The notes under the pieces: model-generated | Told to the model about the DNA's origin: nothing | What the model saw: only the letters and a program-made list of their open reading frames with translations | The model's database searches: none | Translations under genes and position numbers: made by a program | Part shown: positions 38,387-46,431 of the stretch, in pieces | Layout: the number at the start of each line of letters is the position of its first letter | Position numbering within the stretch: the first letter of the stretch is position 1 | Assembly (NCBI RefSeq): GCF_011801145.1 | Contig: NZ_CP046172.1 | Span: 7,440,001-7,504,000, forward strand | DNA from: Nocardia arthritidis | GTDB taxonomy: Bacteria; Actinomycetota; Actinomycetes; Mycobacteriales; Mycobacteriaceae | Reading direction: 5' to 3' | Length of the DNA: 64,000 nucleotides

Positions 38387-38830
38387 ATGAACCACTCGAC
38401 CGTGACGACTCGACGCATAATCTCATGTGTCCTTGGGTTGGGAATGGCCACCGCCGCAGGCATTTTCGCGGCGACTCCGGCCACCGCCGCAGCCGAGCGG
38501 TGCGGCGGGACACTGACCGATTACGTAGGTGCCGACAAGGATGCCTCCTACAGCGGCAAAGACGAAGAGGGCAGCACGGTCACGCTCACCTTCGACAGAG
38601 ACAAGGCCACATTTCAGGAACCGGGCGAAAAGCTCAGTGGCACTTACGATTTCACGCCGCAGAAGACCGCCCCCGGTCTGGTCAACATAAACACCGAAGA
38701 AGGGGATGTTGTCCTCGAGTTGCGGGGCGGGAAATGCGCTGCGGGATCAACCTCGGTTGATAAGGCGCTGCTGGAGTTGACAACCAAGGGCGGGGGCAAC
38801 GAGTCTTTCCAGCTCGAGCGCACCAAGTAA
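38387..38830 (+). CDS. Secreted protein of unknown function
   Basis: It encodes 147 residues. A twin-arginine-containing N-terminus (TTRRIISCVLGLGMATAAG) and hydrophobic core end in a likely ATPATAAA cleavage site. The mature ~105 residues are predicted beta-rich and hydrophilic (GSTVTLTFDRDKATFQEPGE; LVNINTEEGDVVLELRGGKC) with two cysteines that could pair. ATG 38387 has GGGAG upstream. No family is recognised. It is 74 bp from the SET-domain gene on the same strand. Confidence 0.75.
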   Translation: MNHSTVTTRRIISCVLGLGMATAAGIFAATPATAAAERCGGTLTDYVGADKDASYSGKDEEGSTVTLTFDRDKATFQEPGEKLSGTYDFTPQKTAPGLVNINTEEGDVVLELRGGKCAAGSTSVDKALLELTTKGGGNESFQLERTK

Positions 38831-38904
38831 GGCACGCCAGATCCGGAAAGGGCCTCTTGGGCGCAACTGCGACGTGTCGGCTCGGTCCGATGGTGAAGGT
38901 ACGA

Positions 38905-39402
38905 ATGTCATCGATGAACGGAGAAACCGCCACACCCGCGGGCGTGCGAATCGCGCCCGCGGGCGGCAAGGGATTCGGCGTATTCGCCACGCACACCTTC
39001 GACCCAGGGGAGGTCGTCATCGCGGCACGTAAGGTGCGTGAACTGCCCCGACGCACCAGCCACTCGCTGCAGATCGGCTGGGACCGGCACATCGAGGTCG
39101 ACCTTCCGGCGAGGCTGGTCAACCACTCCTGCGATCCCAATGTCGGTATCCGGGACAACGACTGCGACGCATACGATTTCGTAGCCCTGACCGATATCGC
39201 CGCAGATGAAGAGATCACCTGGGACTACGCGGCAAGCGAGTGGGTCAGCATCGCCGTTCCCACCTGCCGCTGCGGCAGCGCCTCCTTCCGCGGAGCGTCG
39301 CTGGGCTACCAGTATCTCTCGCCCCGGCAGACCGCCGGGCTCCACGGATACACCGCTCGCTACCTCACAACTCCTCGGCAAGCCGACGACAATCGGGAAT
39401 GA
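38905..39402 (+). CDS. SET-domain protein (lysine methyltransferase fold)
   Basis: It encodes 165 residues from ATG 38905 (MSSMNGETATPAG), which follows GAAGG; longer starts at 38857 and 38890 are possible. SET motifs are in order: GKGFGVFATHTFDPGEVV, RLVNHSCDPNVGI (the NHSC pseudo-knot motif), EEITWDYAASEW (catalytic Tyr), and a post-SET CRCGS cysteine pair. SET enzymes transfer methyl from SAM to lysine. In bacteria, targets are mostly unknown and some members act on ribosomal or DNA-binding proteins. No partner gene is evident. Confidence 0.85.
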   Translation: MSSMNGETATPAGVRIAPAGGKGFGVFATHTFDPGEVVIAARKVRELPRRTSHSLQIGWDRHIEVDLPARLVNHSCDPNVGIRDNDCDAYDFVALTDIAADEEITWDYAASEWVSIAVPTCRCGSASFRGASLGYQYLSPRQTAGLHGYTARYLTTPRQADDNRE

Positions 39403-39409
39403 CGCATAA

Positions 39410-40009
39410 CCCACGGCGCTCTCCTCGCTGCCCAAGCTCTACTGGAGCGACGGCCGCCCGCCGGGACGGGAGTGGATCCGCTTCTCCCGCAAGAACTTCG
39501 GTGCCGCGCAGAAACTCACCTATTTCGCCGTGGTGTAGATCGCATCGGGCGCCGCGATGTCACCGGCCGTGCTGGCCCGATTTCCGCGCTACGGCAGGCT
39601 TTTCGATTGCATTCAGGGCTGGAACGGCATCGCCGAATGGGGTGGCGTACCGCTTTCAGCGCTCGTCGACCTGGTCCGCCCTTCGAGTTCCGCGACCCAT
39701 CTGATCTGCTACGCGATGGACGACAAGGCACTCACCGAGGGGCACGGCCGCTTCGGCTATTTCTACGAGGCCATCCCGCTGGAGGTCGCCCGCGCACCGC
39801 AGGCGCTGCTGGCCATGGAGATGAACGGCGCACCGCTGCCGATCGAACACGGCGCACCGCTGCGGCTGCGGCTGGAGAACCAGCTCGGCTACAAGATGGT
39901 CAAGTGGATCAAGGCCATCGAATTCGTCGACGACGTCGGCGGAATCGGTATGGGCCAGGGCGGATATCGCGAGGACCAGCTGCACTACGGCAATGTGCCC
40001 GGCATCTGA
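39410..40009 (+). pseudogene. Composite remnant: cytochrome b561-like N-terminus joined to a YedY/sulfite-oxidase-like C-terminus
   Basis: One frame runs through the whole stretch. First comes LPKLYWSDGRPPGREWIRFS, KNFGAAQKLTYFAVV, an in-frame TAG (39536-39538), then AMSPAVLARFPRYGRLF. This reads like a cytochrome b/b561 membrane anchor lacking most of its helices. It then jumps to CIQGWNGIAEWGGVPLSALV, which with AMEMNGAPLPIEHGAPLRLR and LGYKMVKWIKAIEFV is the C-terminal half of a molybdopterin (sulfite-oxidase-type) enzyme. The Mo-ligand region and most heme helices are gone. Deletion between two adjacent genes, plus a nonsense codon, explains it. A 150-codon frame from ATG 39557 remains open but is unlikely to be functional. 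Confidence 0.75.
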
Positions 40010-40027
40010 ACCAGGGTCGGAGCAATC

Positions 40028-40336
40028 ATGACCGGACCGATCGAACAGGCCACCGACCCGACGCAGCGGACGGTCGCCTTGGCGCGCGCCACCGTCTCCG
40101 ACGGCCGCGGCCCGGACGCGGACCCCGCCGAACAGGCACGCGCACAACGGAATCGCGACCTGCTCGGCGCACTGCCCGCTCCGCTGGAGCGCGAGTTGGT
40201 CGCCCGGGCCGCACACCTGATCCGGCACAGCCCTGGCCCGATACTCGACCAATTGCGCACGGAACCCGAGCAATTGGCGGCGGCATGGCGAGTGCCCGTC
40301 GAGCAGGCGCGCATCCGGCTACGCGATCGCTGGTGA
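40028..40336 (+). CDS. Small helical protein of unknown function
   Basis: It encodes 102 residues from ATG 40028 (GGTCGGAGCAATC upstream). It is charged, soluble and helical (LVARAAHLIRHSPGPILDQL; LAAAWRVPVEQARIRLRDRW). No signal peptide or known motif. It starts 18 bp after the redox pseudogene and may have been its operon partner. It converges with the exporter gene across 13 bp. Codon use is normal for the window, which supports a real gene. Confidence 0.55.
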   Translation: MTGPIEQATDPTQRTVALARATVSDGRGPDADPAEQARAQRNRDLLGALPAPLERELVARAAHLIRHSPGPILDQLRTEPEQLAAAWRVPVEQARIRLRDRW

Positions 40337-40349
40337 ATTCCAACCGTTT

Positions 40350-41672
40350 CTATCGGTCGGAGCCGTCGTCAGGGCAATGCCTGACGTGGTCCGCACGCTG
40401 TCGTTCATAGAGGTCTCGGGCGCGGTCGAGCGGAGGGAGGTCGTCGGCGCGGCGGAACAGCTCCACAGGTTGAGCGTTTCGCTCCGGGAAGTAGAACGCG
40501 GCGGCTCGGCGTTGCTTCTGTGCACGTTCGGCCAACCAGCTGACGGCGGTCAATACCAGGGTGATCACGACCCCGCCCAGGATGGCGCTTGTCGGTGCGC
40601 CGTGGGAGAGCACGGCGGCGGTAGCCGTCGCCGTGAGGCTGTAGCCTACGCCCTGAACCGCGTACATCACCGAGTAGGCGGGGGCATGTAGGTCGGGCGG
40701 AAGCTGTTCGCGCAGTGCGAGATTGCGGGTGACCATGACACCGGATTGGAATATGCCCGCAACCACCAGGGCGACTCCGATACCAACACCGGGCAGGAGG
40801 GCGACCAGTGCGATCGCCGCCGCGGTCGCGATGAGCAGCACGAGCGCTTGGGTTCGCACGGCACCCGGCCAGGTGCGCAGTCCATAGCAGAAGGCACCGA
40901 TCGCACTGGCGACAGCGAAGGCGGTGAGCATCGGTCCCGCCCACTCGACCGGCAGCCTCCGGTAATCCAGCAGCGCGGGCAGCACGAGCTCGGCCGTAGC
41001 CAGTAGCGACATGGCGGCAGCACTGGTGAGATAGATGGGCCATCCGGAAACCACTGTGCGCCAACGTGATTCGGAGCCAGAAAGCAGGTGCTCCGGCTCG
41101 CTTTCCGCGGGTGCGGACAGCAGGAAGATCAGCGCCGCCGCGGCGGCGGCGCACAATGCGCCCAGCGCAACGGGTGCGGCAGCGGACAATTGCGTCGCGA
41201 GCAACACCACCAGCGCGGGAGACACCGCCCAGATCACCTGTGTCAGCATCGCCTCGGCGCTCAGCGCCCGTGGCACGTCCTCTTCGTCCACCATCCCCGT
41301 CAGGATCGATCGCAATCCGCCCGGGCTGGCCGCCGGTCCGGCGCCGGCCAGCAATGCCAGGGTGATCAACACCGGTGCGGGCGCCTCGCGACCGAGCGCC
41401 AAACCGGCGAACGCGACCGCGCCGATGGCGAAACCTGCCGCTAGCTGGATGCGAATTCGATGCTGGCTCAGCCACATCGATTGTCCGGCCGCGCCGGCGA
41501 CTTCACCCAGCACATAGGCCGCGGCGAGCGTCGCGCCGAGCGCATATCCGCCCGGCGTCTGCCGGACCAGAAACACCAGGCCCAACGGGGCCATGGCAAT
41601 CGGTAGCTTTCCCGCGCTGGAAACGATTGTCCAGCTCAACGTTTCTCGTGTAGCAAGCCTGCGATAGCCCAT
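40350..41672 (-). CDS. MFS exporter of the phz-like biosynthetic cluster
   Basis: It encodes 440 residues with ~12 hydrophobic helices (APLGLVFLVRQTPGGYALGA; ITLALLAGAGPAASPGG; VALLPGVGIGVALVVAGIFQ) and a charged C-terminal tail. It belongs to the MFS group with weak motif A. It is the last gene of a three-gene minus-strand run (PhzE type, ATP-grasp, MFS) with gaps of 36 and 31 bp. Export of, and self-protection from, the cluster product is inferred. Confidence 0.87.
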   Translation of the reverse strand: MGYRRLATRETLSWTIVSSAGKLPIAMAPLGLVFLVRQTPGGYALGATLAAAYVLGEVAGAAGQSMWLSQHRIRIQLAAGFAIGAVAFAGLALGREAPAPVLITLALLAGAGPAASPGGLRSILTGMVDEEDVPRALSAEAMLTQVIWAVSPALVVLLATQLSAAAPVALGALCAAAAAALIFLLSAPAESEPEHLLSGSESRWRTVVSGWPIYLTSAAAMSLLATAELVLPALLDYRRLPVEWAGPMLTAFAVASAIGAFCYGLRTWPGAVRTQALVLLIATAAAIALVALLPGVGIGVALVVAGIFQSGVMVTRNLALREQLPPDLHAPAYSVMYAVQGVGYSLTATATAAVLSHGAPTSAILGGVVITLVLTAVSWLAERAQKQRRAAAFYFPERNAQPVELFRRADDLPPLDRARDLYERQRADHVRHCPDDGSDR

Positions 41673-41703
41673 CGGTCGTCTCCAGGTTGGTAATCGAGTT
41701 ACC

Positions 41704-43050
41704 TCAGGTGGTTACCCGCTGGTCTATATCGGTGAACAACGCGGCCACAGCGGCCTCGATTCCCTCCGCCGCCGCCAGGGTCTCGGCAACGACAAGGTAT
41801 TCACCCGAGTGGCCAACCGGCGCGGCATCGTCAACAGTGATCAGCACCCCGGTTCGGCTCGCCGGATCGTAGGCGAGACCATGCTCGGCGAGCAGTGCCA
41901 CCGTCTTGCGGAACGGGGGGAAGGTGCAGCGGCGCAGCTCGATCAGCACTCGATCGTGGAAGTAGTTCGCACCGACGATTCGTTCGCCGATGTGATGGAT
42001 GTGGCTGGAACCGCCGACACGGCAGTTGAACTCGTTGATAAGAATACGTCTGTCGGGTACAACGATGGCATCGATGCTGACGGTGCCCCGGTATCCCATC
42101 GCGTGCAGCGGCCGGCACAACTCGGTGGCTTCTTCGAGGAAGCCGGGAAAGCTCGGCAGGTCGGCCGATGGCGCCGGGACGATCAGTCCGTTCAGGACGG
42201 GCATCATCCGCATTTCGCCGTGTCCGACGAATTCCACCCCGGCATCGGTGACGACGACTTCGGCATAGATCGGAATCGAGTTGGGCAGGTAGTGCTCGAT
42301 TACCACTCGACGCCGTCCCTGCTCGGTGTACCAGGGCCACGTCTGCTCGAGGTAGTGAGTCAGTGTGGCTCGATCGGAAATCTGCTCGACCTTGTGTGCG
42401 CCGACCGCCGGAATCCCGGGTACTGGACTGATGATCTCATTGCCATATCCGGCGACGTGAAAGTCTTGCTTCACGATTGCGCAGTGACCCGCGGCGAGCA
42501 GGGACCAGATCTGGTCTTCGGCGCGTTCCCGGCTGTTGACCACGGCGCCGTCCGCGACCGATACCCCGACCCCGGCCGAAAGGGCACGAAATGTCGCCTT
42601 GCTGTTGAGCATTTCACCGCCGCCCTGATCGACGAACGCGAATCCCGGTGTGCCGCGGTCCAACCCGAGTGCCTTCGTCAATTCGGCTACGGCACTGTCG
42701 AAGTGGAAGGGAAGTACGCGCTCGACTTCGAGCTTTCCGACCAGGGCACCCAGTTCGGCGACGAAGCCCGGTTCCAGTAGCCGATCACGGGTCAGCACAT
42801 CGAGACCCAGTCGGCCCGGCGGCGGTACCAGCACCGGCAGCGCCGCCGATGCCACGCCCATAATGTCCGCGACGTAGTCCACGAACGCCTCGTCGACCCC
42901 GATCGGCAATACCAGGATGTCCCCGGGCCGCATGCTCCAGATCATCCGCTGCGCCTGGTTGGCGACGTATCGGCGATACTCGGGGGTCAGGGCCTCCAGG
43001 TCACCGACCATCTCCTCGGTTCGCTGATTGCTGATAACCAGTGTGCTCAT
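41704..43050 (-). CDS. ATP-grasp peptide/amide ligase, PGM1-like
   Basis: It encodes 448 residues. A pre-ATP-grasp N-terminal domain includes MRPGDILVLPIGVDEAFVDY. The ATP-grasp fold has FVDQGGGEMLNSKATFRAL, CAIVKQDFHVAGYGNEI and VIEHYLPNSIPIYAEVVV. The metal-binding strand is LINEFNCRVGGSSHIHHI. The C-terminal ~90 residues resemble the PGM1 C-terminal domain. PGM1 (pheganomycin pathway) activates a carboxylate with ATP and couples it to an amine. Here the likely acyl or amino partner is the anthranilate-type product of PhzE/PhzD. It is 36 bp after the phzE-type gene. Specificity cannot be read from sequence. Confidence 0.85.
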   Translation of the reverse strand: MSTLVISNQRTEEMVGDLEALTPEYRRYVANQAQRMIWSMRPGDILVLPIGVDEAFVDYVADIMGVASAALPVLVPPPGRLGLDVLTRDRLLEPGFVAELGALVGKLEVERVLPFHFDSAVAELTKALGLDRGTPGFAFVDQGGGEMLNSKATFRALSAGVGVSVADGAVVNSRERAEDQIWSLLAAGHCAIVKQDFHVAGYGNEIISPVPGIPAVGAHKVEQISDRATLTHYLEQTWPWYTEQGRRRVVIEHYLPNSIPIYAEVVVTDAGVEFVGHGEMRMMPVLNGLIVPAPSADLPSFPGFLEEATELCRPLHAMGYRGTVSIDAIVVPDRRILINEFNCRVGGSSHIHHIGERIVGANYFHDRVLIELRRCTFPPFRKTVALLAEHGLAYDPASRTGVLITVDDAAPVGHSGEYLVVAETLAAAEGIEAAVAALFTDIDQRVTT

Positions 43051-43086
43051 CGAATTCCTTTCTCGTAGTGTCGAATCGATGAAGCG

Positions 43087-45009
43087 TCAGACGGCGTGCG
43101 CCGGGAGGATGTCGCACAGGGCATCGGCCAAGATTTCGATACCGTCGGGGCTCAACACCGACTCGGGATGGAACTGCATCGACCGAAATCCGGGTCCGCG
43201 CGTCGCGTAGACCTCGCCGGTGTCGTGGTCACGACTCACCGCGACTCTTCCGCCCGCAACGGGGCTGGTGAACTCGCCGACCGCGCTGACCGCGGCGAAA
43301 GTGTTGTAGAACCCGACCCGTCGGCGCCGGCCGAACAGATTCACCACGTACTGGCGTCCCTGATTCGGCAAGGTTCGACGCACGATCGGGAGACCGAGGA
43401 TCCCGCACAGGACCTGATGGCCGAGGCAAACAGCGATGAGTGGTTTGCCGGCGCGCAGGGCGTCGGTTCCGATCGCACGTAGCGCCGCGATCTTCGGATG
43501 CCCTATTTCGCGCGGGTCACCGGGGCCGGGGCCGAGCAGCATCAGGTCGAATTCGCGGTGGTCGGTCGGCTCGTCGAATCGCCGAGTCGTAACCTCCAAC
43601 CCGAGCGCGGCCAACTGGATGCGAAGCATGGCTGTGAACGAATCCTCGGCGTCGATGACCAGAAGCCGTCGACCATCGAGCGGCGCCGGCTCCGAACGTC
43701 CACGCTGCCGAAGCCAGAACTGCGCCAATGCGGCATTGCGTCCCATGAGCAACCGGTGAACGTCCGGATGGCTCGCGAACGTAATTCGCTCGCCAACCGG
43801 CGGTGTGGGAGTGGCCGCGGTTACGCCCCTTATCGCCGCCAAGAGACCCGCCGCTTTGGCGCGAGTTTCGGCCGCTTCGGTGGCGGGGTCGGAGTGCCGG
43901 ACCAACGTCGCACCGACCCCGATGCGCACTGTGCCGTTCTGATCGACATCGGCGGTGCGGATCATGATGGCCGAGTCCATGGTGGGTCGCCCGCTGGCAT
44001 CGTGGCCGATGAGCGCCAGCGCGCCGCTGTAATAACCGCGCCCCGTCCGTTCATGACGCGCCAGCACCCGGCACGCGTTCTCCAACGGGCTGCCGACGAC
44101 GGTCGGCGCGAACAGCGTTTCCCGGAGTATGTCCGAGACGCCCCGTGCCGAGGTGCCGTCGATCAGGTATTCGGTATGCGCCACCCGCGCCATCGACTTG
44201 AGAAACGGACCGCGTACCCGCCCGCCCCGGATACACATATGCGCCATCATTTTAAGCTCTTCGTCCACCACCATGAAAAGCTCTTCGGTCTCCTTCTGAT
44301 CGGACAGAAAGCGCAATGTATCCGAGAGCGTCGGGCCGGATGGCGGATAACGATATGTCCCACTGATGGGATTCATCATGACCGTACCCGCACACAAGTT
44401 GACGTGACATTCCGGGGTGGCTCCGATAAATGTGCGATCACCGAGATGGACCAGAAATGTCCAATAGACCCCGTGCTCGGCGAGCAGCAAACGCCGATAA
44501 ATACTGAGCGCAGCGCGGACCGAGAATCCGGGAATTGTTGCGATAAAGGTTCGTTTGATCACGAAATTCGCCCCTTCACCGCCCCCGATCTCCGTTTCGA
44601 GCACCCGCCGAACGATCTGTGCGTACTCCTGGTCGTCGATATCGAAATCCGCGTTGAGCAGTGCGATCGGATCATCGGGCAGATCTTCGAGCAGTCGCTT
44701 CATGTCGATGGTGTGTTGTGCGTCGATGGTGAGGATCCGGATCGGTTCGCCATCGTCGACGCAGTCGAAACCGCGCTCGGCGATCTGCCTGTACGGAATC
44801 ACTGCGAGCAGTTCGTGTCCGGCGCGGACAGCGGTGCCGCGCGTCGGCAGATCGGCCAGTGCCGCGACCGTCGTCACCTCCCCCAGCAGCGCTTCGACCG
44901 TGTCGGCGCCGGTCGCGCCCGGCCGGTGCAACAACGCAAAGGCCGGGGCGGCCAGCACCGATTCCAGCGCCGAGCCGGACCGGCCCGAATCGCGAATTAC
45001 GGTATTCAT
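43087..45009 (-). CDS. phzE: 2-amino-2-desoxyisochorismate (ADIC) synthase, PhzE type
   Basis: It encodes 640 residues, the fused TrpE-like/glutamine-amidotransferase form. Residues 1-~430 are the chorismate-using domain (LLAVIPYRQIAERGFDCVDD, NPISGTYRYPPSG, EELKMMAHMC, RETLFAPTVVGSPLENACRV, RIGVGATLVRHSDP). The C-terminal ~190 form a class I amidotransferase with Cys in AVCLGHQVLCG and His-Glu in QFHPES. Phrase-by-phrase agreement with Pseudomonas PhzE as I recall it (PYRQIAERGF, SGEGANFVI-like, RHSDPA.EAAETRAKAAGL) favours PhzE over anthranilate synthase. It makes ADIC from chorismate and glutamine without pyruvate loss. It is the first gene of the leftward run, divergent from the malic enzyme gene. 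Confidence 0.92.
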   Translation of the reverse strand: MNTVIRDSGRSGSALESVLAAPAFALLHRPGATGADTVEALLGEVTTVAALADLPTRGTAVRAGHELLAVIPYRQIAERGFDCVDDGEPIRILTIDAQHTIDMKRLLEDLPDDPIALLNADFDIDDQEYAQIVRRVLETEIGGGEGANFVIKRTFIATIPGFSVRAALSIYRRLLLAEHGVYWTFLVHLGDRTFIGATPECHVNLCAGTVMMNPISGTYRYPPSGPTLSDTLRFLSDQKETEELFMVVDEELKMMAHMCIRGGRVRGPFLKSMARVAHTEYLIDGTSARGVSDILRETLFAPTVVGSPLENACRVLARHERTGRGYYSGALALIGHDASGRPTMDSAIMIRTADVDQNGTVRIGVGATLVRHSDPATEAAETRAKAAGLLAAIRGVTAATPTPPVGERITFASHPDVHRLLMGRNAALAQFWLRQRGRSEPAPLDGRRLLVIDAEDSFTAMLRIQLAALGLEVTTRRFDEPTDHREFDLMLLGPGPGDPREIGHPKIAALRAIGTDALRAGKPLIAVCLGHQVLCGILGLPIVRRTLPNQGRQYVVNLFGRRRRVGFYNTFAAVSAVGEFTSPVAGGRVAVSRDHDTGEVYATRGPGFRSMQFHPESVLSPDGIEILADALCDILPAHAV

Positions 45010-45251
45010 TCCAGTCCTTTCCGCAATGGACGCTCCCCCTATATTGCCGAGGAGCGTGCGAGCACGGAACTACTCGATCGTGCAGTTTTTGCGTACTGCG
45101 GGCACCGCACCGATCAGTGCACAACTACTCATTCGAGTGATGCGGCCCCGACCGCGCGTTATCTAATTTTGGAGATGCACGGTCGCTCGATGCCAGATCT
45201 TCGAGCATAGACCGATTCGAACACATTTCGATCTATCGAGATGAGGACTTC
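45010..45251. promoter_or_regulatory. Divergent promoter region of the biosynthetic cluster
   Basis: This 242-bp gap is AT-richer than its surroundings. It holds ACGCTCC/GGAGCGT arms (45030-45036, 45051-45057). AACTACTCGATCG (45068-45080) and AACTACTCATTCG (45123-45135) form an 11/13 direct repeat 55 bp apart. TATCTA (45160-45165) may be a rightward -10. These are candidates for sites of the LAL regulator encoded at the cluster's right edge. Confidence 0.4.
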
Positions 45252-46418
45252 GTGAGCAAGGCAATAGCGACAACTGAACTGACCGACGAGGAAATTCTCG
45301 AGTTCCATCGGGGCGGCAAACTCGTCGTCGCGAACTCCGCCCCACTGCTGGACCCGCGCGCCCTGTCCATTTCATATACTCCGGGCGTCGCCCGGGTCAG
45401 CCAGGCGATTGCCAGACAGCCCGAATCGGCCGCCGAATACACGTGGGCCTCGCGGTTGGTCGCGGTTGTCACCGACGGCACGGCCGTCCTAGGCCTCGGC
45501 GATGTCGGCGCCCTGGCCGCGCTTCCGGTGATGGAGGGCAAAGCCGGGCTGTTCCGAAGTTTCGCGGACCTGAACGCGATACCGCTCGTACTGGACACGA
45601 CCGACAACGCGGAGATCGTGCGAATTCTCGAACGGCTCCGTCCCTCGTTCGGTGCGGTCAGTCTCGAGGATGTCGCCGCGCCGCGCTGTTTCGAACTGGA
45701 GCAGCGGCTTATCAGGGCGCTGGACTGCCCGGTCATGCACGACGACCAACACGGCACGGCCATCGTCACACTGGCCGGACTTCACGGGGCCGCCAGCGTT
45801 CTGGGGACGGCGTTGAATCGACTGCGCGTCGTGATCCTGGGTGCGGGCGCCGCCGGTATCGCGTGTGGACGGCTGCTGTTGGCCGCCGGCATCAGCGACA
45901 TCACCCTTGTCGATTCGCGCGGCATCATCTATCCCGGGCGTGCGCAATTGACCACGGACAAAGCCGAATTGGCGCGGCGGACGAACCCGCGCGGCCTGCG
46001 CGGCGGGATCGCCGAAGCGCTGCGCAATGCGAATGTCTTGATCGGCGTCTCCTCCTCTCGGGTACCGGAGGAATTGGTCGCAACGATGTCGCCGGATGCG
46101 GTGATCTTCGCGCTGTCCAATCCGGAACCGGAAATCGAGCCGGAGCTCGCCGTTCGATACGCCGCGGTCGTTGGGACGGGTCGCAGTGATTATCCGAATC
46201 AGATCAACAACGTGCTGGCATCGCCCGGCATCTTTCGTGGTGCGCTCGACGCGGGCGCTAAACGCATCACCGATGCGATGAAGCTGGCCGCGACCGACGC
46301 CATCGTGGCCATCGCCGCTGAGGATCTGGCGGCGCACCGGGTGGTGCCGAGTGCCCTGGATCCGCGTGTCACCCCGGCCGTCGCGGCAGCCGTCGCCGCC
46401 GCGGCCGGAACGAACTGA
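45252..46418 (+). CDS. Malic enzyme (NAD(P)-dependent) inside the biosynthetic cluster
   Basis: It encodes 388 residues from GTG 45252 (GAGGA upstream). All key motifs are intact: catalytic Tyr in SISYTPGVARVS, Lys in PVMEGKAGLFRSFADL, metal-binding acids near AVSLEDVAAPRCFELE and DDQHGTAIVTLAGL, nucleotide loop VVILGAGAAGIACGR, then FALSNPEPEIEPE and RSDYPNQINNVLASPGIFRG. The reaction is oxidative decarboxylation of malate to pyruvate with NAD(P)H. It heads the rightward run with phzC- and phzD-type genes (13 bp to the next). Its role could be to feed pyruvate/PEP and reductant to the shikimate route, or it has a new substrate. Confidence 0.9.
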   Translation: MSKAIATTELTDEEILEFHRGGKLVVANSAPLLDPRALSISYTPGVARVSQAIARQPESAAEYTWASRLVAVVTDGTAVLGLGDVGALAALPVMEGKAGLFRSFADLNAIPLVLDTTDNAEIVRILERLRPSFGAVSLEDVAAPRCFELEQRLIRALDCPVMHDDQHGTAIVTLAGLHGAASVLGTALNRLRVVILGAGAAGIACGRLLLAAGISDITLVDSRGIIYPGRAQLTTDKAELARRTNPRGLRGGIAEALRNANVLIGVSSSRVPEELVATMSPDAVIFALSNPEPEIEPELAVRYAAVVGTGRSDYPNQINNVLASPGIFRGALDAGAKRITDAMKLAATDAIVAIAAEDLAAHRVVPSALDPRVTPAVAAAVAAAAGTN

Positions 46419-46431
46419 AAAGGACTATCAC

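Noticed and set aside
43087..45009. Anthranilate synthase (TrpEG) for the fused gene
   Set aside because: Whole phrases follow PhzE (PYRQIAERGF, NPISGTYRYP, RETLFAPTV), and the neighbours are phzC and phzD types, not trp genes.
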